A DNA stretch of 41,531 bases from Desulfobaculum bizertense DSM 18034 (GCF_900167065.1 NZ_FUYA01000002.1:1-41531); one strand, 5' to 3'. Shown: positions 24,346 to 32,714, counted from the stretch's first letter. The notes: generated by a model not told the origin, from the sequence alone. Translations and numbers: made by a program.

Positions 24346-25023
24346 CTACGTACGGTTTACAGAGATGCGTTCAGAGTGCTGGATGTAGTGCAGGATTTCT
24401 TCGTGGATTTGGGGGTGGATGTCTTCGAAGGCGAGGCCGAGTTCTGGAGTTCCGTTTGCCTGTGTAATGCGTTGGATTTTAGCGATGATGCGGTTTTTTC
24501 CTGTAGCCTTAAAGACGGGGCAGTCGATGCCGATTTGGTCTCCGATGTGAAGGTCGGTAACGCTGACGGGGGCGGTGAGTCGGCATCCTGTTTCGCTCAG
24601 GTCGAGAATGACGCCGTCGGGGCTTGCGCCGTTAATGAGTGCGGTGACGGGGAAATAACAGACGATGCGCTTGCTGCTCCTGAGGTTGTAGGAGTCCACG
24701 GCTTTGGGGAATTCGAGGAAGAGGAGGGGCTGTGGTTTTGCGATGCGGCCGAGGACTTTGGACGCGAAGGCCCATGCCTTGCCTCGGGAGAGGAAGCGAA
24801 CGATGAGTTCTTCGCCCTTGTAAAGTCTTTCCAGAGCTGTGGGATATTCTGCAATTGACGGGGTTTTGCAGAGAAAGTACTGGCCGCGTAAGCCACCTAT
24901 GAAACGCGTTGCGAAACGTTCGGGGTAGCTTTTGGTTTCCAGCACGAACTGTGTTCCGGGGAGTATTTGATAAATATCGTCTGGAAGAGTGTGCTGTGCT
25001 TCTTCTTGTGCAGAGGTCGACAT
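24346..25023 (-). CDS. PilZ-domain cyclic-di-GMP-binding protein (YcgR-like)
   Basis: A 225-residue protein with a YcgR-type N-terminal beta domain (about residues 15-108) and a C-terminal PilZ domain (about 113-215). Both c-di-GMP motifs are present: RSSKR (RxxxR, 115-119) and DLSETG (DxSxxG, 141-146). YcgR homologues brake the flagellar motor when c-di-GMP is high; the same role is likely but not proven. The ATG at 25023 has AGGA 8 nt upstream; an in-frame extension of 25 residues is unlikely. It converges with the HD-domain gene across repeat copy B. Confidence 0.9.
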   Translation of the reverse strand: MSTSAQEEAQHTLPDDIYQILPGTQFVLETKSYPERFATRFIGGLRGQYFLCKTPSIAEYPTALERLYKGEELIVRFLSRGKAWAFASKVLGRIAKPQPLLFLEFPKAVDSYNLRSSKRIVCYFPVTALINGASPDGVILDLSETGCRLTAPVSVTDLHIGDQIGIDCPVFKATGKNRIIAKIQRITQANGTPELGLAFEDIHPQIHEEILHYIQHSERISVNRT

Positions 25024-25214
25024 GACACATGTCCTGTAAAATCTGAGTATTTGTAGAAAATCAAGCGTGATTCTTTTTGCCTTAAATTGCAGTATCAATC
25101 AAGCATTGGCTTGGAAGAGAAAATATCTTTCATGGGTGAGCGGTTCTTTTTTGGTATAAAATGAGATATGTTCATTGTACTGGGAGAGAGGGAAAAATCC
25201 AGAAAGAGGGCAAT

Positions 25215-25964
25215 GTGAGTTCTGAAACCGCGTCGAAAGTGGCTGTAACAGAGATGCCTTTGGAGGGGATTGCTGCGTATTGGCTTTCCTTGCGGAAGGT
25301 TATGGGCAACAAAGTTTCTGCAAAGGTAGCGCGAGAGGAGGCCGAGCGCACAGACGAGACGTATATCAAATACGTCCTGACGTCGGCGTTCAACGGGCTG
25401 AGCGATGAGCAGTTTTTGCGTCTTGCGCGGAGCAAGGCGGAGACTGTTCTTCGGAGTCTGAGACACCGCTACGGAATGATCTCTGAGGCACTTCTCTCTA
25501 TGTCTGCAGGGGAAAATCCTCGAAAGTCCCTTATGCGGATGAGTGCATATTTCCCTTCAACCCGTATTCCTGAAGACAGAATTTCCAAGATGGCGCTGGA
25601 GATGGTGCGCAAGGCACGAGATGGTGGTGTGCAGGGCTTTACTGTGACCATTGATGATAGTACTCCGGCGGACCAGCTTCTTGTAAAGCTGATGTTTTAT
25701 GTATTTTGGCTTCGCCATGAGGGAAGCCATGACTTTGCATCGCTTTCGGAAAGTTCCCGAAGCATTTTTTTCCGGGAGGGCATTTCCATGCTTGGAGATG
25801 GCTTTGACCGGAGTTTCATAAAAACCTGTCTGGACCTGCGTCGAAACGGTCTTGTGGAAGACGCAGCACTCAAACTGAAAATGACGGCTGAGCTGGCGCG
25901 AGGACTGCGCGAAGGCATGTCCTACGATGAGCTGTTTGCGCTTGGGCAAGCGTTTATGCCGTAG
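25215..25964 (+). CDS. Hypothetical helical protein
   Basis: About 250 residues, not recognised. It is rich in charged helices with no clear membrane segment apart from a short hydrophobic stretch (LLVKLMFYVFWL). The segment after it (GSHDFASLSESSRSIFFREG) and the C-terminus (ELARGLREGMSYDELFALG) look like a compact helical fold. No cysteine cluster or nucleotide-binding motif is visible. The start is uncertain: GTG at 25215 follows AGAGGG at short spacing, ATG at 25161 lacks a ribosome-binding site, and ATG at 25254 is also possible. It is divergent from the PilZ gene and lies 29 nt upstream of the RluD-CoaE fusion, so it may share that operon. Confidence 0.7.
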   Translation: MSSETASKVAVTEMPLEGIAAYWLSLRKVMGNKVSAKVAREEAERTDETYIKYVLTSAFNGLSDEQFLRLARSKAETVLRSLRHRYGMISEALLSMSAGENPRKSLMRMSAYFPSTRIPEDRISKMALEMVRKARDGGVQGFTVTIDDSTPADQLLVKLMFYVFWLRHEGSHDFASLSESSRSIFFREGISMLGDGFDRSFIKTCLDLRRNGLVEDAALKLKMTAELARGLREGMSYDELFALGQAFMP

Positions 25965-25993
25965 TCTCATACACCTTCAATATCGAAAATTTC

Positions 25994-27640
25994 ATGACAA
26001 ATACGAATTTTTCCACAGACTCCAGTGAATCTGGACTGTGGAGTGCTCTTGTGCCGCATGCAATGGCAGGCAGCCGTCTGGATGTGTACCTTTCTGGTGA
26101 GTTCAAGGATCAGGGGCTGTCCCGCTCCAAAATCCAGCAGCTGATTAAGGCTGGAAAAGTGACAGTCGATGGGACACAAGTAAAACAGCCTAAGCTGAAA
26201 CTTTCTGGTGGAGAACAGGTCGAGTGCGCTGTGGAGCTGGACAATGGCGTGTTGACGCCAGAAGAGGGTGCTCTGGAAATCCACTATGAAGATGAACAGC
26301 TCGTGGTGGTGAATAAAGAGGCAGGCCTGACAGTGCATCCCGCACCATCACAGCGCACCAATACCCTTGTGCAGCGCATGTTGTCCCGCTACCCCAAGCT
26401 TGGCGAAATGGAAGGCGAACGTCCGGGCATTGTCCACCGCATCGACAAGGATACGTCTGGAATTATGGTGGTTGCTCTGGATGAGGCAACTCGGCTTGCT
26501 GTGGCAGAGGACTTTGCCGAGCGCCGTATCCATAAAGAGTATTTGGCTCTCGTGCATGGCGTGCCGCAGTGCACGACCGGGCAAAAAGAGGGTGAAATTA
26601 CGGCTCCAATTGGTCGTGATCCCAAGCATAAGACCAAGATGGCTGTCATGGAAAAGGGCGGACGGGAAGCCAGAAGTGCATGGCGGGTTCTTTGGACAAG
26701 CCCAGACGAGAGCGCGAGCCTTGTGCGGGTGAAAATTTTTACAGGCCGGACGCACCAGATCCGTGTGCATATGGCGCATATCGGGCATCCGCTCCTTGGC
26801 GATCAGGTTTATGGCGCACGCCTGCACAAAGAATGGTGCCGCAAGGTTGGAAATGCTGAGGAGCTGGCTCCACGCCAGATGCTCCACGCGTGGCACCTGA
26901 GCCTGACGCACCCCAAAACGGGTAAGCTGATGGACTGGAAACAGGCTCCGCCAGAGGATTTCCAGCGACTGCTTCTGCACCTTGGACAGCAGGTTCAGAG
27001 AATTGGCGTAATAGGTATGCCGGGATGCGGTAAATCTGCCCTGAATGCATGCCTTGAGCATTGTGGATGCCCTGTGTTTAGCGCTGATGCCGAAGTTGTG
27101 GCTCAGTATGAAGCCGGAGGCGACGCATGGACACTCATTCGCCAGCGCTTTGGTGAGCGCTTTGCCCCTGAGGGCGAGTGTGTGGCAAAGAGAGAGCTGT
27201 TCGCGGCGATGAAAGACTCTGAGGTTTTCCGCAAAGAGCTTCAGGCTATTGTTCATCCACTTGTTGAGCATGCGGCAAAAGAGTTTTTTGCGGAGCACGC
27301 AGCCAAGCCCTGTGCTGTTGCCGAGGTCCCGCTTTTGATCGAAGGCCAGTGGAAAGAGCAGGGTTGGGTTGATCTTGTTGTTGGCGTGCGCTGTGATGAA
27401 GACCAGCGCCGGCAGCGCCTTGTCGCCCGGGGCTGGGATGATGAAACTATTGCCACGGTGGAGTCATGGCAGTGGAAAGCTGAAGACAAGCTTGCCCGCT
27501 GTGATGAAATAGTGGAGAATTCAGGAACGCTGGAGGATTTGCAGACTCAGGCCGCAGCACTGTGTGAGCGGCTTGCTGCCCGGCGTGCCGAGCAAAAACG
27601 CGTCTTGCAGGCAAGGTTCGAAAAACTCTGGAGTGCCTAA
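25994..27640 (+). CDS. RluD-type 23S rRNA pseudouridine synthase fused to dephospho-CoA kinase
   Basis: A 548-residue two-enzyme fusion. Residues about 25-90 form an S4 RNA-binding domain. Residues about 95-325 form a RluA/RluD pseudouridine synthase with HRIDKDTSG (148-156; Asp151 catalytic) and FTGRTHQIRVHM. Residues about 335-548 form a dephospho-CoA kinase with P-loop GMPGCGKS (341-348), SADAEV (DxD-like), and PLLIEGQW. The first part makes pseudouridine in 23S rRNA; the second does the last step of CoA synthesis. Each part looks intact, and there is no stop or frameshift at the junction, so a real fusion is more likely than a sequencing error. The rhomboid gene starts 3 nt after the stop. 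Confidence 0.92.
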   Translation: MTNTNFSTDSSESGLWSALVPHAMAGSRLDVYLSGEFKDQGLSRSKIQQLIKAGKVTVDGTQVKQPKLKLSGGEQVECAVELDNGVLTPEEGALEIHYEDEQLVVVNKEAGLTVHPAPSQRTNTLVQRMLSRYPKLGEMEGERPGIVHRIDKDTSGIMVVALDEATRLAVAEDFAERRIHKEYLALVHGVPQCTTGQKEGEITAPIGRDPKHKTKMAVMEKGGREARSAWRVLWTSPDESASLVRVKIFTGRTHQIRVHMAHIGHPLLGDQVYGARLHKEWCRKVGNAEELAPRQMLHAWHLSLTHPKTGKLMDWKQAPPEDFQRLLLHLGQQVQRIGVIGMPGCGKSALNACLEHCGCPVFSADAEVVAQYEAGGDAWTLIRQRFGERFAPEGECVAKRELFAAMKDSEVFRKELQAIVHPLVEHAAKEFFAEHAAKPCAVAEVPLLIEGQWKEQGWVDLVVGVRCDEDQRRQRLVARGWDDETIATVESWQWKAEDKLARCDEIVENSGTLEDLQTQAAALCERLAARRAEQKRVLQARFEKLWSA

Positions 27641-27643
27641 GGT

Positions 27644-28378
27644 ATGTTTCCCATTCGCGATAGTGTTCCCCGTGTGCACGTACCGTATGCAGTGTATGGA
27701 ATCATCCTGCTGAATACGATAGTGTTTTTGTTGACGGTGAACCTGAGCGAGCGGGATATGGCACTTGTCTTTCATATTTTTGGCGTGGTGCCACTCCGCT
27801 TTTCGGATGTGGCACTCGCCGCCCAGATGGGCTACCCCCCGGACGGGTACTGGGCTTTTTTGACCTATATGTTCCTGCATGGGAGCTGGCTGCATTTCAT
27901 TATCAATATGTGGACGCTGTGGATATTTGCAGACAATATTGAGGATGTGATGGGGCCGTGGCGTTTTTTGGCCTTCTATATCCTGAGTGGGCTTGCAGCT
28001 CTTGTCGTGCATATGGTCTTTAACCTGTCCTCAAACATCCCGGTGGTGGGTGCCAGTGGCGCCATTGCCGGAGTAATGGGGGCGTACTTCCTTTTGTATC
28101 CTCATTCGAGGGTGCTGACTGTCATTCCTATAATAATCATTCCTTTTATCGTCGAAATTCCGGCAATTATTTATTTGGGTATTTGGTTCCTGACCCAGTT
28201 TGTCTCTGGCGTGGCCTCGTTTGTTGCCGCCAAAAGCGGTGGCATTGCGTGGTGGGCACATGCCGGGGGATTCCTTGCCGGGCTTATACTCCTGCCACTT
28301 TTCCGGCAAAAAGGGCGTTGCTATTTTTGCCGTCTTCCAGACGCAGATCCGCGTTCGGTTCCAGGCTTTCGCCATTAG
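27644..28378 (+). CDS. Rhomboid-family intramembrane serine protease
   Basis: A 244-residue polytopic membrane protein. Catalytic residues are Ser138 in GASG (136-139) and His206 in WAHAGGF, with the oxyanion-side HxxxN at His84/Asn88 (LHFIINMW). Six or so membrane helices fit the rhomboid core. The soluble C-terminal tail carries a CxxC pair (GRCYFCRLPD). It starts 3 nt after the fusion gene stop, so translation is probably coupled. Substrates are unknown. A 105-nt gap then precedes sufC, containing a GAGTGGACT...AGTCCGCTC inverted repeat (28397-28441) of unknown role. Confidence 0.93.
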   Translation: MFPIRDSVPRVHVPYAVYGIILLNTIVFLLTVNLSERDMALVFHIFGVVPLRFSDVALAAQMGYPPDGYWAFLTYMFLHGSWLHFIINMWTLWIFADNIEDVMGPWRFLAFYILSGLAALVVHMVFNLSSNIPVVGASGAIAGVMGAYFLLYPHSRVLTVIPIIIIPFIVEIPAIIYLGIWFLTQFVSGVASFVAAKSGGIAWWAHAGGFLAGLILLPLFRQKGRCYFCRLPDADPRSVPGFRH

Positions 28379-28483
28379 CCGCCGGGGCACATCCTAGAGT
28401 GGACTTTTTTCAGATTCTGATTATGAATTTAGTCCGCTCCTGACGTGGGATGGGGGCGAGAAAACACCTAAAGGAACCGCGAT

Positions 28484-29254
28484 ATGCTGAAAATAGAAGA
28501 CCTCCACGTAAAAATCGGCGAGCGCGAGGTGCTCAATGGCCTCGATCTGCACATCGCCGAGGGCGAGACGTTTATCCTGTTCGGCCCAAACGGCTCTGGT
28601 AAAACGACGCTGCTCATGACCCTCATGGGTTTTGGCAACTATACTGTTACCGGTGGCCGTATTATATTTAAGGGGCACGACATTACATATGCTCCGATTC
28701 ACGAACGGGCCCGTCTGGGTATTGGCATGTCGTTCCAGCGCCCCCCGACGATTCATGGCGTTTCGACCCGAAGCCTCGTGGAGCTTTGTGGTAAGCATGG
28801 CCAGAATGGTCACGCTTCTGTCGATGATCTCGCAGAGCGTGTGAATTTTGACCATTTTCTTGATCGAGACATTAACGCCGGTTTCTCCGGTGGTGAAATC
28901 AAACGCTCCGAGCTGTTGCAGCTTATGGCACAGGCTCCTGACCTCGTCCTTTTTGACGAGCCAGAGTCTGGCGTTGACCTTGAAAATATGGCTCTGATTG
29001 GCAAGAGCGCCAGAAAGCTGCTCGACGGCTTTGTGGCTCCTCATCCGCAGAAATCCATGAAGGAACAGCGGGCACGTCACAAGACTTCTGGTCTTATCAT
29101 CACCCATACAGGCTACATCCTTGACTACATCAACGCAGACCGTGGTCAGGTGATGTTTAACGGGCATCTGTGCTGTGAAGGCCGTCCCAGAGATATTCTG
29201 GAGCACATCGGCAAGTACGGCTACAAAGAATGCGTGCGCTGCCTGAGCAAATAA
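28484..29254 (+). CDS. sufC: Fe-S cluster assembly ATPase SufC
   Basis: A 256-residue ABC-type ATPase. Walker A GPNGSGKT (34-41), a Q-loop in SFQRPPT, signature FSGGE (134-138) followed by IKRSE as in SufC, Walker B LVLFDEP (154-160), and a switch His in IITHTG. It drives conformational change in the SufB scaffold during Fe-S assembly. An insertion before the switch region and a C-terminal CxxC (KECVRCLSK) are unlike the short E. coli SufC. AAAGGA precedes the ATG. sufB follows after 24 nt; no sufS, sufE, sufU or sufD is nearby. Confidence 0.93.
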   Translation: MLKIEDLHVKIGEREVLNGLDLHIAEGETFILFGPNGSGKTTLLMTLMGFGNYTVTGGRIIFKGHDITYAPIHERARLGIGMSFQRPPTIHGVSTRSLVELCGKHGQNGHASVDDLAERVNFDHFLDRDINAGFSGGEIKRSELLQLMAQAPDLVLFDEPESGVDLENMALIGKSARKLLDGFVAPHPQKSMKEQRARHKTSGLIITHTGYILDYINADRGQVMFNGHLCCEGRPRDILEHIGKYGYKECVRCLSK

Positions 29255-29278
29255 CGACAACGCCTGACGGAGTTGAAA

Positions 29279-30442
29279 ATGAAAGACGTAAATCTGTCTG
29301 AATATAGTTTTGAAGGTGGCGAAAACGGTTCTCTCGTTGATCTGCGCAATCTGGATGAGGCGGACAAGAAGCGCCTTGTTATGGCTGGCGTTGACGTTAA
29401 CGACGATGAGCGTGCTGGCAGCTACCTGCATATGAACCATGGCAGCATCCACTGTACTTCCCATCAGGAAGGACTGGAGCTGATGGACATCAAGGACGCT
29501 CTCAAGAAGTTCGATGGCCTGCCTGACTATTTCTGGAAGCTTATTGACCCGGAAAAAGATGAATTCACTCGTGAGGCATTCAAGAACCTGCACGGTGGCT
29601 ACTTTGTTCGAGTCAAGAAAGGCGTCAAGATTGCCCAGCCTGTGCAGTCCTGCCTGTTCATGAAGGGCCACGGTGTTGGACAGAATGTCCATAACCTCGT
29701 GATTGTCGAAGACGATGCCGAGCTGCACCTGATTACGGGCTGTGCTGTTTCCAGCGCAACCGAAGCTGCGGCCCATCTTGGCATTTCTGAATTTTATATT
29801 GGCAAGAACGCCAAGCTGACTTTCACCATGATCCACAACTGGGGTGAAGAGGTCGTTGTTCGACCCCGTACCCACGGCGTGGTGGAAGAGGGCGGCGAGT
29901 TTCAGAACAATTACGTGCTGATGTCACCTGTGGGCAATCTCCAGAGCGCCCCGGTTATCGATCTGAATGGTCGTGGTGCCCGTGCACGTCTGAACTCTGT
30001 TCTGGTTGCTCCCAAAGGCTCCTACCTCAGCTCTGGTGGTGTGCTGAACCTGAACGCACCAGACACTCGCGGTGAGATTATTTCCCGTACGCTGACAACT
30101 GGCGGAACTATTGTCGCTCCCGGTCGCATTTGCGCAAAGGACGTTCCTGCCCGTGGTCATCTGGAGTGTAAGGGCCTCATTCTGGGCGATGGCCGCATCC
30201 ATGCCATTCCGGAACTCGATGGGTATCTGGAAGGCGTTGAGCTGTCCCACGAAGCTGCTGTGGGCAAAATTGCACAGGAAGAAATTGAATACCTTCAGGC
30301 CCGCGGACTGGACGAAGACGAAGCAACGTCGACGATTGTTCGAGGCTTCCTGAATGTTGAAATGGAGGGCCTTCCCGAGGAACTCCAGCGTGCTATTAAG
30401 GAACAGATTGACCAGCTGGATTCCAGCGAGGATGTTCTCTAG
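29279..30442 (+). CDS. sufB: SufB/SufD-family Fe-S cluster scaffold protein
   Basis: A 387-residue SufBD-family protein with the beta-helix core and the C-terminal signature SHEAAVGKIAQEEIEYLQAR followed by GLDEDEA. A HLECKGLILGDG segment supplies a conserved cysteine near the expected active site. It is shorter than E. coli SufB and is the only SufB/D homologue here, so SufC-SufB probably forms a minimal SufBC complex. This matches the reduced SUF-like systems described in archaea and anaerobic bacteria. The ATG at 29279 has GGAG 7 nt upstream; TTG at 29273 is a less likely start. A terminator follows. Confidence 0.92.
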   Translation: MKDVNLSEYSFEGGENGSLVDLRNLDEADKKRLVMAGVDVNDDERAGSYLHMNHGSIHCTSHQEGLELMDIKDALKKFDGLPDYFWKLIDPEKDEFTREAFKNLHGGYFVRVKKGVKIAQPVQSCLFMKGHGVGQNVHNLVIVEDDAELHLITGCAVSSATEAAAHLGISEFYIGKNAKLTFTMIHNWGEEVVVRPRTHGVVEEGGEFQNNYVLMSPVGNLQSAPVIDLNGRGARARLNSVLVAPKGSYLSSGGVLNLNAPDTRGEIISRTLTTGGTIVAPGRICAKDVPARGHLECKGLILGDGRIHAIPELDGYLEGVELSHEAAVGKIAQEEIEYLQARGLDEDEATSTIVRGFLNVEMEGLPEELQRAIKEQIDQLDSSEDVL

Positions 30443-30465
30443 TTTCCTGCACTCTGACGCTAAAG

Positions 30466-30492
30466 GCCCGGTTTTATACCGGGCTTTTTTTT
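30466..30492 (+). terminator. Rho-independent terminator after sufCB
   Basis: GCCCGGT / ACCGGGC (30466-30472 and 30478-30484) with a 5-nt loop and eight T. The remaining 219 nt before the next gene contain only a 26-codon open frame (30564-30644) without a ribosome-binding site. Confidence 0.93.
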
Positions 30493-30711
30493 ATGTTTGT
30501 GTGATTAATTTCTTTATTTCCAAACCCCTTGATCGTGAAATTTATCTTGGGTATCAGTCTTTCATGAAGAACTGGAAGCGTGCTGACACTCTTGAACTTG
30601 TTCAGGGTGAGGAGTACAGCTTTTCCTTTCGTGTGATGTGGTAACGGCCGCACGAGCTACGACGCCGAACGTACGTCTGTTTATATTTGTGACTCATTCT
30701 GAGGTGAATTC

Positions 30712-31167
30712 GTGCCCGGATATAAAGAACATCTCACAGGAGGTGCGGCTACTGCTGGCGGAAGCCTGCTCATTGCCTGCCTTGCTCTTCCTGTGGCTCT
30801 GAAACCGAATCTTCCAGAAGGTTTGGCACTGTTTTCCATCTGCGTGCTTATGTCTCTGTTTCCTGATGTGGATACGGACTCCAAAGGGCAGCGATGGTTC
30901 TATTCAATTTTGGTGGTGGTCGATCTCGCCCTGATGTGGTTTGGAAAATATCACTGGGCCGCGATTCTGGGACTTGTAGCCATGTTCCCGGCTTTGGATC
31001 ATCACCGAGGATGGACGCATACCTGGTGGGCCATGCTTCTTGTGCCGCTGCCCATCATCTTGTTTCCGGTGTTTTTTTTGGCGATGGACTGGCAGCCAAT
31101 GGTGCCCTATTACGTCGCCGCAGTGCTGGGATACTTTTCCCATCTCTTTTTGGACAAGGCGTTTTAA
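30712..31167 (+). CDS. Membrane-bound metal-dependent hydrolase (YdjM/DUF457 family)
   Basis: A 151-residue polytopic inner-membrane protein. The N-terminal KEHLTGGA, the SLFPDVDTDSKGQRWFY segment, the central DHHRGWTHTWWA and the C-terminal YFSHLFLDKAF are the conserved His/Asp pattern of the LexA-regulated YdjM-type hydrolase family, thought to bind metal at the membrane. The reaction is unknown. GTG at 30712 is chosen; GAGGTG lies upstream at good spacing. No LexA box was recognised in the short upstream region. Confidence 0.85.
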   Translation: MPGYKEHLTGGAATAGGSLLIACLALPVALKPNLPEGLALFSICVLMSLFPDVDTDSKGQRWFYSILVVVDLALMWFGKYHWAAILGLVAMFPALDHHRGWTHTWWAMLLVPLPIILFPVFFLAMDWQPMVPYYVAAVLGYFSHLFLDKAF

Positions 31168-31172
31168 GGAAT

Positions 31173-31202
31173 AAAAAAAGGACCGCCCAGAGTGAGCGGT
31201 CC
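31173..31202 (-). terminator. Rho-independent terminator facing minus-strand transcription
   Basis: GGACCGC / GCGGTCC (31180-31186 and 31196-31202) with a run of seven A at 31173-31179, that is, seven T after the stem on the minus strand. On the plus strand no T-run follows. It therefore terminates leftward transcription, most likely from the gene at 31455-31754, after crossing the Cys-rich miniprotein gene in antisense. Confidence 0.85.
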
Positions 31203-31221
31203 ATCGGAATACGGGGGAAAA

Positions 31222-31422
31222 ATGAGAAAACTGTGTGCCAGATGTTTGTACTGGCTCCCTCCCAAAGGGAAGGATATTCTTTGTGAAGTCGAAGGGACTT
31301 GCCGCTACCGTCCTGTTGGGACCAAAAGCAGCGGAAATGCAGAATGCCATACAGAGGCATGCGGTTCCTGTGAATTCTGGGAGCCACATCCAAATCCTCA
31401 GCGGAACCACGACGAATACTAG
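31222..31422 (+). CDS. Cys-rich 66-residue miniprotein
   Basis: A 66-residue protein with seven cysteines: CxxC at 5/8, Cys21, Cys27, Cys42 and CxxC at 47/50. Such spacing suggests one or two zinc or Fe-S knuckles; no known family was recognised. The ATG at 31222 has GGGGGA upstream. It lies between a leftward terminator (31173-31202) and the convergent gene at 31455, so it may be covered by antisense RNA. Coding is supported by the cysteine pattern and ribosome-binding site, but a small spurious frame cannot be fully excluded. Confidence 0.6.
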   Translation: MRKLCARCLYWLPPKGKDILCEVEGTCRYRPVGTKSSGNAECHTEACGSCEFWEPHPNPQRNHDEY

Positions 31423-31454
31423 ATTCGCAGTGAATCCGTCTGCGGACCGGATTT

Positions 31455-31754
31455 CTACATTTGTTCCATTTCAGGGAGCCAGCCAGAGAGAATCTCAGCA
31501 AGCTGGCTTGCCTGTTTGGCAGAAGAAATGTTGAACTTAGACTGAAGGGTGTAATGGCCTCCACGCTTCTGGTAGCGGCCGACACGAATTTTGGGAGCCT
31601 TGTACTCTTCAGTCCTTTTATCCATCTCTTGATACATGAAGACAATCGTGGTCCAAGAACCCTTGGTCAGAACTTCTTTCTTCAGTTCCTTCACAACAAG
31701 ACGGCCGTCTTCGTCTTCCCAATTAATCGTAATTTCATCAATTGTTTCTGCCAT
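31455..31754 (-). CDS. Small conserved-looking hypothetical protein
   Basis: A 99-residue soluble protein, family not recognised. It is dominated by beta-strand-like alternating segments with charged turns (EITINWEDEDGRLVV, SWTTIVFMYQE, RVGRYQKRGGHY) and ends with a helix (AKQASQLAEILSGWL). There are no cysteines, signal peptide or membrane segment. The ATG at 31754 has AGGAG 6 nt upstream, which decides it over an earlier in-frame start at 31799. A 159-nt gap separates it from the upstream dnaJ-like gene. It is probably cytoplasmic; the strong ribosome-binding site suggests good expression. Confidence 0.8.
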   Translation of the reverse strand: MAETIDEITINWEDEDGRLVVKELKKEVLTKGSWTTIVFMYQEMDKRTEEYKAPKIRVGRYQKRGGHYTLQSKFNISSAKQASQLAEILSGWLPEMEQM

Positions 31755-31913
31755 TTTATACTCCTTCACTCGGTCTTCATAATGATTTGGCTCCCCCAAG
31801 TCCTTTGGGGCACAGCCGCTGCTTCACTCGCACGGAACAGACGGGATTTCAAACTTTTTTTCAATTTTTTTGAGAAAGAGTGACTATCCCAACTGAATCT
31901 ATGGTGTTTTTCA

Positions 31914-32714
31914 TCACGCAGAAACAATCCGCAAAAAAAGGTCTCCTGCGAATGGGCCAAGTTTTCTTCCAAGCCCTTTGAGGCGGAGCGCTTTGCCCGG
32001 AGAAAAGTCTGGGGGCAGGGCGACTTCTATGGTCACAGGCTTGCCTGACAGGCCCTGTCGAATAGACAGGCGCACAAGGCTCCCGGGGATCATCTGGCTT
32101 GGCAGCAGACGAATGGTCTGTTCGTCGTTCATCTGCTTGCGGAACCAGTTTTTGATGCCCTGAATGGGACCACCAGAGACCTGAATGTTCATCTGGGCGC
32201 CAGCAACGTTCAGGTTGACGCTTTTTGTTTTGCCTTCGGATGTGGCAAAACCAGCTCCACCCTGTGTCTTTTTGATTTCCCGATAAATATCTTCAAAAAC
32301 TTTTCGTGCGAAGGGGTCCTTGAGGACATTTTGCAGCACTTCTTCTTTGCCAAAAGAAAAGCCGCCAGTTGGTTCGGCTTCCTGCTTCTGGCCCGGACGG
32401 GGGCGTGCCTGTTCGCTGCGTGCGCTGGACTGTTTTTGATAGCGCTGGCTTGCCTGTCTGGCAGAAGCGCGGGGTTTTCCTGTACCTGCGCTGCTTTTGC
32501 GCTGGCGTGAGGAACCCGAAGGCTCAGAGGACAGGGCCTCTGTCAGAATGACATACGCCTCATTGAGTTTTTGGAAGTCCCGTGCAGCCTGTTCGTTGTT
32601 GGGATTGAGGTCTGGATGCAGTTCAAAGGCCCGTTTGCGATAAGCCTTTTTGACCTGTTCCAGAGTCGCTCCTGCGGGAAGCTTCAGAAAGGCGTAACAG
32701 TCGCGGACGTTCAC
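31914..32714 (-). CDS. J-domain (DnaJ-like) co-chaperone
   Basis: A 266-residue protein. The J domain (residues 3-65) has the HPD motif at 33-35, needed to stimulate DnaK. A basic, Ser/Gln/Arg-rich linker (about 65-120) follows, and the C-terminal part has a beta-rich DnaJ_C-like domain (about 200-266, ending GKALRLKGLGRKLGPFAGDLFLRI). There is no Gly/Phe region or zinc finger, so it is closer to CbpA-like or specialised J proteins than to DnaJ itself. Translation starts at GTG (32714) with GGAGG upstream. It is the last gene of a CoA-binding/YkgJ/J-domain operon, 20 nt after the YkgJ stop. Confidence 0.9.
   Translation of the reverse strand: MNVRDCYAFLKLPAGATLEQVKKAYRKRAFELHPDLNPNNEQAARDFQKLNEAYVILTEALSSEPSGSSRQRKSSAGTGKPRASARQASQRYQKQSSARSEQARPRPGQKQEAEPTGGFSFGKEEVLQNVLKDPFARKVFEDIYREIKKTQGGAGFATSEGKTKSVNLNVAGAQMNIQVSGGPIQGIKNWFRKQMNDEQTIRLLPSQMIPGSLVRLSIRQGLSGKPVTIEVALPPDFSPGKALRLKGLGRKLGPFAGDLFLRIVSA

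Noticed and set aside
28421-29875. Minus-strand frame opposite sufC and sufB
   Set aside because: It is antisense to two clear genes and has no independent support.
30564-30644. 26-codon open frame after the sufCB terminator
   Set aside because: It has no ribosome-binding site, no recognisable sequence and lies in a short spacer.
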